Below are positions 34,970-42,565 of a stretch of DNA of 45,986 nucleotides, one piece after another. Below the pieces are notes generated by a model, which saw nothing but the letters and a program-made list of their open reading frames with translations, had not been told where the DNA came from and made no database searches. How positions within the stretch are numbered: the first letter of the stretch is position 1; the number at the start of each line of letters is the position of its first letter. The translations under genes and the position numbers were made by a program. This stretch comes from CAZMXI01 sp964570205. GTDB taxonomy: Bacteria > Planctomycetota > Phycisphaerae > Tepidisphaerales > Tepidisphaeraceae. Location: assembly GCA_964570205.1 (NCBI GenBank), contig CAZMXI010000009.1, forward strand, positions 1 through 45,986, read 5' to 3'.

Positions 34970-35203
34970 ATGGCAGCAGAGAAGTTGTTGGAGCGCCAGC
35001 AGGAAGCGGTATCGAGCCGCCAGCACGAGGCGCTGTTGTGGGATGCCAAGGTCGTCGCCAAGGCCCTGAGCGTGGGCCAGCGGACCCTGTGGCGGTGGAT
35101 CGCGGCGGGCACGTTCCCCGCCCCGGACCTCTCCATCGGGGCCAAAGTGCGCCGGTGGCGCCGGGAGACAGTGTTGGACTGGATCGAGCAGAACGCTCAG
35201 TAA
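34970..35203 (+). CDS. AlpA/excisionase-like helix-turn-helix protein
   Basis: A 77-residue protein. LLWDAKVVAKALSVGQRTLWRWIAAGTFP followed by VRRWRRETVLDWIEQ is the MerR/AlpA-type HTH of mobile-element excisionases and integrase regulators, in which a wing is followed by an RW.R..V..W signature. The ATG at 34970 has AAAGG 8 nt upstream; an in-frame extension to 34676 crosses the hairpins and repeats and is unlikely. It probably controls excision together with the integrase at 39.9 kb. Confidence 0.8.
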   Translation: MAAEKLLERQQEAVSSRQHEALLWDAKVVAKALSVGQRTLWRWIAAGTFPAPDLSIGAKVRRWRRETVLDWIEQNAQ

Positions 35204-35223
35204 CCCCCCTGCTCCATACAAAA

Positions 35224-35254
35224 ACCGCCGTCGCGGGGCCAACCGGACGGCGGT
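35224..35254. promoter_or_regulatory. 9-bp stem-loop in the primase leader
   Basis: ACCGCCGTC (35224-35232) pairs with GACGGCGGT (35246-35254), with a 13-nt loop. The stem includes the GTG at 35253 and ends just before the GGAAAG that serves the ATG at 35268. On the minus strand it is followed by five T and could act as a terminator. Confidence 0.5.
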
Positions 35255-35267
35255 GGAAAGTACCGAC

Positions 35268-37760
35268 ATGGACATGATAACCGATCCAGTTCAGGAAATC
35301 CTCACGCGTCTGAAGGACGTGAAACCTACCGGCAAAGACCAATGGGCGGCCAAGTGCCCCGGCCCCGGCCATGAGGACAGCAAGGCGAGCCTGAGCGTCA
35401 AACGCGGCGACGATGGCCGGGCCTTGCTGCACTGTTTCGCCTGCTGCACCACCAAGGAGATCTGCGCTGCGCTCGGCATGACCGAGGCCGACCTGTTCGT
35501 GAAGAAGGGCCAGAAGGCCAAGCCGAAGATCGTGGCGACGTACCGCTACTGCGACGAGCGGGGGAACCTGCTGTACGAGGCCATCCGCTACTTCCCGAAG
35601 GACTTTCGCCAGCGCCGGCCCGACGGCAAGGGCGGATACGTCTGGAACATGAAGGACGTGCGGCGGGTTCTGTATCGCCTGCCGGAGTTGATCGCGGCGG
35701 ACCAGTTGGCCACCGTGTTCATCGTGGAGGGGGAGAAGGACGCCGACCGCCTGGCGCAGGCGGGGTTGGTGGCGACGTGCAACGTGGGCGGGGCCGGCAA
35801 GTGGAAGACGGAGTACAACGACCCCCTACGGGAGCGGCGGGTGGTCATCATCGCCGACAAGGACGACCCCGGCCGGAAACACGCTCAGCAGGTGGCGCTG
35901 TCCCTATTCGGCATCGCAGCCCAGGCCAAGGTCATCGAGTTGCCCGGCGAGAAGGTGAAGGACGCGCATGACTGGTTCGGGGCCGGCGGCACGGTCGAGA
36001 CGCTGACGGAACTGGTGGTGCAGGCCACGCCGTTCGACCCGCAACAGGCCCAGGACCAGCAGCGGGACGTGGCCGGCGCTGGAGAAGGTGATGGCGGTGG
36101 CGATGCGGGAGAGGAGAAAGAGGAACGATTCAGTCAGGCGCAACTGCTGGTGAACCTGGCTGAAGACGTGGAGCTGTGGCACGACGGCGACACCCCGTAT
36201 GCCACCATCCAGGTCGAGGACCACCGCGAGAATCACCCGGTCAACGGCAAGGGCTTCCGCTCCTGGCTGGCACGGCAATTCTGGTTGAACTTCAAGAAGG
36301 TGCCCGGCGCGCAGGCGTTGCAGGATGCGCTGGGTGTGCTGGGCGGCAAGGCGATGTACGAGGGGGAGCAGCGAGCCGTGGCCGTTCGCGTGGCCGAGCA
36401 GGACGGCGCGATCTACCTTGACTTGGCCGGCGAGGACTGGAAGGTCGTGAAGGTGACGGGGCGAGGGTGGGAACTGGTGGCCGACTGCCCCGTGATGTTC
36501 ATCCGCAAGCGCGGCATGCTGTCGCTGCTGACGCCGGTGAAGGGCGGATCGGTGGACGAGCTGCGCCGATTCATCAACGTCAAGGACGGGCGCGACTTCA
36601 TCCTGATCGTGGCCTGGATCGTCGCTGCGCTGCGGGGGCGCGGGCCGTATCCGGTTCAGGCGCTCTACGGCGAGCAGGGAAGCTGCAAAAGCACGGCCCA
36701 GAAGATGCAGCGGGCACTGGTGGATCCCAACAAGTCCCCGCTACGGTGTGAACCGAAAGAGCCGCGGGACCTGATGATCGCGGCCAGCAACAGCCTCGTG
36801 GTCGGGTTCGACAACCTGAGCCATGTCCCGACGTGGCTCAGCGATGCCATTTGCCGGCTGAGTACCGGCGGGGGCTTTTCCACCCGCGAGCTCTACTCCG
36901 ATGCCGACGAAATGATCTTCGAGGCCATGCGTCCGCTGATGTTCAACGGCATCGAGGACGTTGCGACCCGGCCCGACCTGCTGGACCGCAGCGTCCTCAT
37001 CACCCTCACACCGATCACCGAGGCCGACCGCAAGCCGGAGGACGAGCTATGGCGGGACTTCCATGAGGCCCGCCCGCGCATCCTGGGGGCACTGCTGGAC
37101 GCCGTGGCCGTCGGCCTGGCGAACATCGGCACGGTGAAACTGGAACGTCTGCCCCGGATGGCGGACTTCGCGAAGTGGGTGACAGCCTGTGAGCCGGGGT
37201 TGCGCTGGAAGCCGGGCACGTTCATGGAAACGTACATCGGCAACCGCGCCACGGCCAACGAGAGCGCCATTGAGGGCAGCGCCATTGGGGCGGTGACGGT
37301 CAGGCTGATGGAGGACTGCGACACCTTCAGCGGGACGGCCAAGGAACTGATGGAGGCGGTGGAAGGAATGCTGGCCAAGGACAAGAACGGCAACCCGAAG
37401 CTGCCGGCGGGCTGGCCCAAGTCCGCAAGGGCATTCTCCGGCGAGGTCCGGCGGATCGCGCCCAATCTGCGGGCGGCGGGCATCAACGTCATCTTTGGCA
37501 CGCACACGAGGAGGGGGACGCCCATCACGTTAGAACGGAGGGGGGGTACACCCTCACCATCGTCACCGCCGTCACCGTCCATTCAGGACAACGACTTACG
37601 CCGTGACGGACTCGGTGACGACTGCGGCGAGGGGCAGTCGCCATCGTCACCCACACCGTCACCCGGCAAGTGCAGTCAGGACAACGGCTGTGACGGCGGT
37701 GATGAACGTGACGGTCAATCCCCCTTCCATTCTGAGGCGCGACGGAAGGTGCGGCTATGA
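35268..37760 (+). CDS. Primase-helicase replication protein of the island
   Basis: An 830-residue protein. A CHC2-type zinc finger (C30, H35, C56, C59) starts it. A TOPRIM domain follows with FIVEGEKDADRLA (about 152) and VIIADKDDPGRKHA (about 198). A helicase-like ATPase with Walker A YGEQGSCKST (about 467) comes next. This order is that of primase-helicases of satellites and integrative elements. A Ser/Pro-rich C-terminal tail is encoded by an array of CGTCAC/GTGACG repeats, which may be the replication origin. A GTG five codons upstream is an alternative start. Its stop overlaps the TubC-like gene by ATGA. Confidence 0.87.
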   Translation: MDMITDPVQEILTRLKDVKPTGKDQWAAKCPGPGHEDSKASLSVKRGDDGRALLHCFACCTTKEICAALGMTEADLFVKKGQKAKPKIVATYRYCDERGNLLYEAIRYFPKDFRQRRPDGKGGYVWNMKDVRRVLYRLPELIAADQLATVFIVEGEKDADRLAQAGLVATCNVGGAGKWKTEYNDPLRERRVVIIADKDDPGRKHAQQVALSLFGIAAQAKVIELPGEKVKDAHDWFGAGGTVETLTELVVQATPFDPQQAQDQQRDVAGAGEGDGGGDAGEEKEERFSQAQLLVNLAEDVELWHDGDTPYATIQVEDHRENHPVNGKGFRSWLARQFWLNFKKVPGAQALQDALGVLGGKAMYEGEQRAVAVRVAEQDGAIYLDLAGEDWKVVKVTGRGWELVADCPVMFIRKRGMLSLLTPVKGGSVDELRRFINVKDGRDFILIVAWIVAALRGRGPYPVQALYGEQGSCKSTAQKMQRALVDPNKSPLRCEPKEPRDLMIAASNSLVVGFDNLSHVPTWLSDAICRLSTGGGFSTRELYSDADEMIFEAMRPLMFNGIEDVATRPDLLDRSVLITLTPITEADRKPEDELWRDFHEARPRILGALLDAVAVGLANIGTVKLERLPRMADFAKWVTACEPGLRWKPGTFMETYIGNRATANESAIEGSAIGAVTVRLMEDCDTFSGTAKELMEAVEGMLAKDKNGNPKLPAGWPKSARAFSGEVRRIAPNLRAAGINVIFGTHTRRGTPITLERRGGTPSPSSPPSPSIQDNDLRRDGLGDDCGEGQSPSSPTPSPGKCSQDNGCDGGDERDGQSPFHSEARRKVRL
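37561..37713. repeat. Symmetric iteron array in the primase 3' end (candidate replication origin)
   Basis: Eight exact hexamers: CGTCAC at 37561, 37570, 37645 and 37657; GTGACG at 37603, 37615, 37690 and 37708. TCAGGACAACG occurs at 37583 and 37676. Each half reads CGTCAC x2, TCAGGACAACG, GTGACG x2, and the halves are about 90 bp apart. It lies in a low-complexity coding tail, as in replication genes that carry their own origin. Confidence 0.65.
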
Positions 37761-37993
37761 CCACCAATGACCTGATCGACCAGTTGATCGAGAAGGGCGT
37801 CAAGCTCATCCCCCAGACCGGGGGCGGGCTGGACGTGGACGGCCCGGCGAGCGCGCTGACGCCGGAGTTGATCGAGGCGCTACGCCAGCACAAGACCACG
37901 ATCCTGCGCCGCATGGCCGTGGTCGAGCGGGGCGAGGCCGAACCGGTGCGTCGGCGCCTGGACCGGCTGATCTTCGATGAAGGCGAGCTATGA
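37757..37993 (+). CDS. TubC-like small protein downstream of the primase
   Basis: A 78-residue protein. MTTNDLIDQLIEKGVKLIPQ, LDVDGPASALTPELIEALRQHKTTILRRM matches the TubC N-terminal docking-domain pattern: L..L...GV.L....G.L.V..P...LTPEL...L..HK..I. Stand-alone copies often follow replication genes on mobile elements and probably mediate protein docking. Its ATG overlaps the primase stop (ATGA), so it should be made with the primase. Confidence 0.75.
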   Translation: MTTNDLIDQLIEKGVKLIPQTGGGLDVDGPASALTPELIEALRQHKTTILRRMAVVERGEAEPVRRRLDRLIFDEGEL

Positions 37994-38004
37994 ATCGGTA
38001 CCCC

Positions 38005-38022
38005 CGATGATTTAGGAGAATC
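38005..38022 (+). repeat. Leader repeat before the 315-aa gene
   Basis: CGATGATTTAGGAGAATC, identical to 39037-39054 except one C/T. It contains the ribosome site AGGAG for the GTG at 38024. Confidence 0.6.
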
Positions 38023-38023
38023 C

Positions 38024-38971
38024 GTGACACAACAAAAAAGGAAATCTGCCATGACTACCCCTGTGAAAGTGAAAGCCAATCGTCGAAACGCCAACGCGTC
38101 TACCGGCCCCACGACCGATGAGGGCAAGGCCATCGTCGCTGCCAACGCGCTTCAGCACGGCCTGCTGAGCTGGAAGCCCGTTGTGGCCGGCTTTGAGAAC
38201 GAGCAGGAATGGGATGCACACCGCCAGCAGACGCTGCTGGACCTGCGCCCGGAGAGCCATCTTGAGACCGTGTTGGCCGAGCGGATCGCCCTGCTGCTCT
38301 GGCGGCTTACCCGGGTGACGAGGTTCGAGTTGGAGGCCATCGCGACCGGGCTGGAAGATGCCGAGGGGGCGTGGAATCGCGCCAACATGCGTAGCCAGTC
38401 TCCCTTGACCAAGGCAGCGCAGGAGATCAGCGCCATTCAATGCAGGCTCGCGATGATGAAGCAGTTGGCCGACGCCCCTGATGGCAAACAACTCGATTCG
38501 GAATTGGCGGCTGGCGCCATTGCCGCGGCAGCCAAAGCTGTGGGCGCCGACCTGTACGGCAATGATGAACGAGAGCCGGATGTGATTCTGCCTGACTTCC
38601 CAGACGGCGTCTGTCTGGATGAACTGGACTGGACGGCCGGCCGCGCCCGCGCAGCGCTTCAAGCGATCGCGGATTTCGACCAAGAGCCCTTGCCGGACCT
38701 GCTGAAGGGCTTCACCGCTGCCTTGCAGGTTACCTTGGATGAGAAGAAGAAGGACTATCGGGCACTTGAGGCGGACTTAGACCGCTACCGCCGTCGGATG
38801 CTGCTGGCTGATGATGCGACGATGGAGCGAGTCCGGCGCTACGAGACGACACTGGAGCGGGCCATGCTTCGCTGCCTGCATGAGTTACAGCGCCTGCAAG
38901 CATCCCGCACAGGGCAAGCCGTGCCCGCGCCGGTGGCGCTGGACGTGAACGTGTCGGGCGATGCTGACTGA
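38024..38971 (+). CDS. Mobile-element protein of the KANRRNA-STGP-GKA...NALQHGL family
   Basis: A 315-residue protein. Near the N-terminus, KANRRNANASTGPTTDEGKAIVAANALQHGL matches a family I recall as widespread on planctomycetal and other elements: it begins N..NA..STGP.T..GKA....NAL.HGL and continues in helices. A coiled, charged C-terminal region follows (ALEADLDRYRRRMLLADDATMERVRRYETTLERA). The function is unknown; the N-terminus looks DNA- or ligand-binding. The start is GTG at 38024 behind AGGAG. Confidence 0.7.
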   Translation: MTQQKRKSAMTTPVKVKANRRNANASTGPTTDEGKAIVAANALQHGLLSWKPVVAGFENEQEWDAHRQQTLLDLRPESHLETVLAERIALLLWRLTRVTRFELEAIATGLEDAEGAWNRANMRSQSPLTKAAQEISAIQCRLAMMKQLADAPDGKQLDSELAAGAIAAAAKAVGADLYGNDEREPDVILPDFPDGVCLDELDWTAGRARAALQAIADFDQEPLPDLLKGFTAALQVTLDEKKKDYRALEADLDRYRRRMLLADDATMERVRRYETTLERAMLRCLHELQRLQASRTGQAVPAPVALDVNVSGDAD

Positions 38972-39036
38972 GCTGCTTGGCTTTGTTTGGCAGAAATTCC
39001 TTCACTGCCGACCAGGCGTGAGGGTGTGGGCCGGCT

Positions 39037-39054
39037 CGATGATCTAGGAGAATC
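39037..39054 (+). repeat. Leader repeat before the zinc-ribbon gene
   Basis: CGATGATCTAGGAGAATC, second copy of the 18-nt leader motif. A second AGGAG nearer the ATG at 39072 is the likely ribosome site. Confidence 0.6.
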
Positions 39055-39071
39055 TTGCAGGAGAAGACACC

Positions 39072-39626
39072 ATGGGCGGAAGCGGAAGCGGCTGGCGCGG
39101 TTGGTCAAAGACGACGGTAGAGGACTGCTTGATCCTCTCGGCCGCAAAGTTGATGCGGGACAAGATGCTGCGTCCCGGCCTGTGCGGCTGGTTCTCCTTG
39201 ACTTGGACGAACACCGTGACCGGGGAGAAGCTGTCGAGAATCGGCTTTGACGTGAACCTCGGCGCGGATGCCGGCACGGCCCGCCTGCATTACACCAGGA
39301 CCAGCGCCGGCGAGGCGATGGACTATCAGGTTTACCTGACGACCACGCCTCTGCCCTGGGGCGGGCTGCGGTGGTGGTTCATCTGCCCGTTGACGCTCAA
39401 CGGGTGCTCCTGCGGGCGGCGCGTCGGCAAGCTGTACCTCCCGCCCGGCGGGCGATACTTTGGCTGCCGGCGATGCTATGACCTGACCTATAGGAGTTGT
39501 CAGGATTCGCACAGGTTTGATGAGCTATATGCGGCGATTGGGGCGAGGAGGGGATTGTCGGCGAGAGACGTAGCTCGCCTGCTCTCGCGCAATCGCCGAG
39601 GCAGAAAGCGGCAGAAAAATATTTGA
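39072..39626 (+). CDS. Zinc-ribbon mobile-element protein (MGGSGSG family)
   Basis: A 184-residue protein. It opens MGGSGSGWRGW, then TVEDCLILSAAKLMRDKMLRPG, and has WWFICPL...CSCGRR, LYLPPG and FGCRRCYDLTYRSCQ, a Cys-rich ribbon. I recall the family as a hypothetical protein of mobile elements with this exact layout, without a known role. AGGAG is 10 nt before the ATG. The C-terminus is strongly basic (SRNRRGRKRQKN), fitting nucleic-acid binding. The AT-rich 3' end leads into the repressor's promoter. Confidence 0.75.
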   Translation: MGGSGSGWRGWSKTTVEDCLILSAAKLMRDKMLRPGLCGWFSLTWTNTVTGEKLSRIGFDVNLGADAGTARLHYTRTSAGEAMDYQVYLTTTPLPWGGLRWWFICPLTLNGCSCGRRVGKLYLPPGGRYFGCRRCYDLTYRSCQDSHRFDELYAAIGARRGLSARDVARLLSRNRRGRKRQKNI

Positions 39627-39651
39627 CTATTATGCACATACGAGGTATGTT
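39623..39651 (+). promoter_or_regulatory. Promoter-operator of the Xre-like repressor gene
   Basis: TTGACT (39623-39628), 17 nt, TATGTT (39646-39651), immediately before the ATG. A 15-bp palindrome ACATAC-GAG-GTATGT (39636-39650) overlaps the -10 box and the GAGG ribosome site, a likely autoregulatory operator. Confidence 0.6.
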
Positions 39652-39888
39652 ATGGGCTTGGCAGAAGAGCAGGACAAGTTGAGCGACCAGATACGCCGGG
39701 CCATCGACGCCAGCGGCATGAGCCGCTACGCCATCGCCAAGGCAATTGGCCTGGATCATTCGGTAATGTCGCGGTTCATGGCCGGGACTAGCGGCTTGTC
39801 GTTTGAGACGCTGGATCGGCTGGGGACATTGCTCAAGCTCAAGATCGTGGCCGGCGTGAAGGCGAAGGCCGGCAGGAAGACGAGGTAG
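39652..39888 (+). CDS. Xre/Cro-CI-type repressor
   Basis: A 78-residue protein with one HTH: SDQIRRAIDASGMSRYAIAKAIGLDHSVMSRFMAGTSGLSFETLDRLGTLL, matching the Cro/CI recognition-helix pattern. A basic C-terminal tail follows. It directly precedes the integrase (2 nt gap) and has an autoregulatory-looking operator, so it probably controls integrase expression. Confidence 0.85.
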   Translation: MGLAEEQDKLSDQIRRAIDASGMSRYAIAKAIGLDHSVMSRFMAGTSGLSFETLDRLGTLLKLKIVAGVKAKAGRKTR

Positions 39889-39890
39889 CC

Positions 39891-41243
39891 ATGAAGGTGT
39901 TCAAGATCGCCATGCGGGACGGGAAGAAGTCGGTTAGCTGGTACGGCAAGGTTAAGGTCGCGCCCCGGACCTGGCAGAAGGTCAAGCTGTTCACGGACAA
40001 GCTCGCCAGCGAACGGCGGCTGACCGAATTGCAGAAGCAGGCCGACCAACGGGCGGCGGGAATGCAGACGGCGGACACCGACCGCCTGGCTCTGCCGGTC
40101 AGGGAACTGGTCAAGCAGTACGTCGCGTCCCTGCGGGCGCAGAACGTAAACCAGGACCATATCCGTATCACCGAATGGTCCCTCAACAAGTTGGTCGGGG
40201 CCGGCCAGTGGCAGCGGTTCGCGGACATCACCGCGGCGGGCGTCGAGTCGCTGTTGCCCACGCTCGCACGAACCGCCGGCTACCAGAACGCCTTCATTAA
40301 GAAGCTGAAGGCCTTCGTCCACTGGGCGCTGCCAGACACTTGGCCCGACCCGCTCAAGAAGCTCAAGCGCGTCCGGGAAAAGGGGGCGAAGAAGACCCGC
40401 GAGCGCCGGGCCGCCAGCGTCGAGGAAGCCGCCGCGTTCTTCAAGGTCTGGCCCACGCTACCGGGCGACCGCCATTTGTGCTACGCCTTAGCTATGCTCA
40501 ACGGCCTGCGCCGTAACGAGATCAAGCGGGATGACACCGACCGCCTGCGGTGGGGGCAGTTGCACCTTGATGCGACCATCCCCTTCATCGACCTGAAGCA
40601 GAAGATGGGGGACGCTTTGGACCACATCCCGCTGCACCCCTACGTTGCCAAGCTGCTGCGGGAGCGGATGGCAGCGATGCCCGGCGCCGCGGTCGTGGGG
40701 GCGGTGCCGGATGTGGAGACGTTGGAGAAGGATTTGAAGAAGACCGGGATCGAGCTGGTGGACAGCCAGAAGCGGCGGCTGGACTTCCACGCCCTTAGAC
40801 ACACCTTCCAGACTAACCTGGACCGGACGGGTTGCTCCCGCGCCACGAAGAAGAAACTGATGCGCCACGCCAACGAGGACGTGACCGACGGCTACGCCCA
40901 TGCGGAACTGGCCGAGATGCTTGCGGCGCTGGTCCGTCTGCCCTCGCCTCTGTCGGTGCCTCAGCAGGCGGTCAAGACTGGCACCACGGACACCCCGTTG
41001 CCACTTCCGCAATATTACCACGGCGAGGACCACAGGTTGGACCACGGCCCGACCATTCAGGGGCAATCAGGGGCGTTGACCGGCACGACGGATCGTGGGG
41101 GCGCAGGCGCTTGTCAGGACGGTGGTTCGTGCTACAATCGTTCCGCTGACAACGACTTGCACGCACTGGCAACGAGCGGCAGCGATGATAAACGCAAGTG
41201 CTTGCATGACAGCAACTTATGGCCGAGTACCCAAGTGGACTAA
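39891..41243 (+). CDS. int: Tyrosine integrase of the island, truncated at attR in the integrated state
   Basis: A 450-residue protein. It has an N-terminal arm-binding type region, then catalytic residues: Arg in NGLRRNEI (about 206), HALRHTF (His 300, Arg 303), LMRHANEDVTDGYAH (His 326, nucleophile Tyr about 335). The length and arm-binding region fit phage- or island-type integrases, unlike XerD. The frame runs into tRNA-Cys, and its last residues (PSTQVD) are encoded by the tRNA 5' part. The stop TAA at 41241-41243 spans the first base past the 22-nt identity. The left att copy has TAC there and stays open for 64 codons. The catalytic domain is complete in both forms. It is adjacent to the Xre-like repressor, 2 nt apart. 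Confidence 0.9.
   Translation: MKVFKIAMRDGKKSVSWYGKVKVAPRTWQKVKLFTDKLASERRLTELQKQADQRAAGMQTADTDRLALPVRELVKQYVASLRAQNVNQDHIRITEWSLNKLVGAGQWQRFADITAAGVESLLPTLARTAGYQNAFIKKLKAFVHWALPDTWPDPLKKLKRVREKGAKKTRERRAASVEEAAAFFKVWPTLPGDRHLCYALAMLNGLRRNEIKRDDTDRLRWGQLHLDATIPFIDLKQKMGDALDHIPLHPYVAKLLRERMAAMPGAAVVGAVPDVETLEKDLKKTGIELVDSQKRRLDFHALRHTFQTNLDRTGCSRATKKKLMRHANEDVTDGYAHAELAEMLAALVRLPSPLSVPQQAVKTGTTDTPLPLPQYYHGEDHRLDHGPTIQGQSGALTGTTDRGGAGACQDGGSCYNRSADNDLHALATSGSDDKRKCLHDSNLWPSTQVD
41111..41138 (+). promoter_or_regulatory. Island-borne promoter upstream of tRNA-Cys, inside the integrase gene
   Basis: TTGTCA (41111-41116), 16 nt, TACAAT (41133-41138), about 75 nt before the tRNA. It could replace the native promoter separated at the left end. 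Confidence 0.55.
41221..41242 (+). repeat. attR: 22-nt core in the tRNA-Cys 5' part (right island boundary)
   Basis: Identical to 18392-18413. The island integrates into the 5' part of the tRNA rather than the usual 3' part, so the tRNA's upstream sequence now comes from the island. Confidence 0.93.
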
Positions 41244-41294
41244 GGGGACGGATTGCAAATCCGTTATTCATCGGTTCGAATCCGATCTCGGCCT
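41221..41294 (+). tRNA. tRNA-Cys(GCA)
   Basis: A complete cloverleaf: acceptor stem GGCCGAG/CTCGGCC, D arm with CCC/GGG, anticodon arm ACGGA-TTGCAAA-TCCGT with anticodon GCA, 5-nt variable loop, T arm ATCGG-TTCGAAT-CCGAT. CCA is not encoded. Its first 22 nt are duplicated at the left island end, making it the integration site. Confidence 0.97.
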
Positions 41295-41343
41295 TTTCTT
41301 GAATCCCACCTCTGCCCGGCTCTATTTGGAAGGAGTTTCTCTC

Positions 41344-42168
41344 ATGGGTCGAATCCTCATCGGCGTTAATATGGAGTTCGTTCGACATGACGATAAGTCC
41401 TTTGAATGGGGCGTCGATAAGGCGGCCGAGCTGGGCTATGACTACATCGAGCCCATGCTGCACTGGGGGCGCGAACTGCTGAGCGAGGCCGGGTACTTCC
41501 ACAGCGTTTCGATGCTCGATGACCCTTATCGCATCCGCCGGGCGTGCGAAAAGGCCGGGGTGAAGCTCTCGGGCTTCTCGGTTCACACGCCGCTGTGCAA
41601 GCCGGAGATCGGTGTGGAATACATGAAGCAGGGGATTCGCTTCGCGGCCGAGTGCGGCGCTCCGGTGGTCAACACCGATGAAGGCCCGAAGCCCGCGTGG
41701 ACCACGGTCGAGGAAGATCACGTGCTGATGCGATACACGCTGAAGGAAGCCGCCGCCTCGGCCGAGCCGCGCGGCATCCTGATCGGCATCGAGCCCCACC
41801 AGCAGTACAGCAAGACCCCCGACGGGCTCGATCGCATCTATCGGCTGGTTGACAGCCCGGCCATCGGCATCAATTTCGACACCGGCAACAGCTATCTGGC
41901 CGGCCAGGACCCCTACACCTGGCTGGAGCGCGTGGTGGATCGCCTGGTGCACCTGCACGCCAAGGATATCTCGGTCGAGCACTCGGAAAAGGAGCGCGGC
42001 AAGGTCACCGGCACGCCGGTCGGCTGCGCCTGCGGCGATGGGGTGATCGACTGGAAGCGGGTCATCAGCATCGCGAAGAAGGCCAAGCGCGACATCGCCT
42101 TCAGCGTCGAGTGCGGAACCGTCGATCAGGCGGCCCGCAGCGTCAAGCACCTCAAGTCGCTCCTGTAA
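41344..42168 (+). CDS. Sugar phosphate isomerase/epimerase
   Basis: A 274-residue TIM-barrel protein of the xylose-isomerase-like family. Marker stretches are IGVNMEFVRHD, AAELGYDYIEPML, GVKLSGFSVHTPL, ILIGIEPHQQYSKTP, GINFDTGNSYLAG, VHLHAKDI, GCACGDGVIDW and FSVECGT. Conserved Glu, His and Asp residues in those motifs would hold the metal. The substrate is unknown. GGAAGGAG lies about 9 nt before the ATG; the frame extending upstream runs through the tRNA and is not used. Confidence 0.87.
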   Translation: MGRILIGVNMEFVRHDDKSFEWGVDKAAELGYDYIEPMLHWGRELLSEAGYFHSVSMLDDPYRIRRACEKAGVKLSGFSVHTPLCKPEIGVEYMKQGIRFAAECGAPVVNTDEGPKPAWTTVEEDHVLMRYTLKEAAASAEPRGILIGIEPHQQYSKTPDGLDRIYRLVDSPAIGINFDTGNSYLAGQDPYTWLERVVDRLVHLHAKDISVEHSEKERGKVTGTPVGCACGDGVIDWKRVISIAKKAKRDIAFSVECGTVDQAARSVKHLKSLL

Positions 42169-42565
42169 ACCCAGGCGCATCAAAAGCATTCTGGTCGCGG
42201 TTGCGCCTTGGTGCAGTGATGCCCTCGGCAACATCCTGCGGCTTGAGACGGCCGATGGTCATCGATCCGGTTGACGATGCCAGCGCCCAATACGTTCGGC
42301 GAGACGACTTCGCCCATCCGGCCGGCCGCGAGGTGCACTATAACTACAGTGACACGGCCGCCTCGGCCGTCGATTGACGCGTGGACACGATCGCCGACCA
42401 ATCCTCGGGAGACGCGACCGATGCCCGGCCCTTGCCCCGGGCGCGGCCTGGCCGGCAGTCCTGCTTCCGTCGCCCCCGACGCTGCCCCGGTGGCTTGGTC
42501 CATTCCGTGCTCAACCGCGCCGATGCGCAAGCCAGGACATCCGTCCGGGGCAGGGACTAGGAGGA

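Noticed and set aside
37561..37713. CRISPR array
   Set aside because: Repeat units are 6-11 nt and arranged in both orientations; spacers are not of uniform length. No CRISPR array was seen anywhere in the window.
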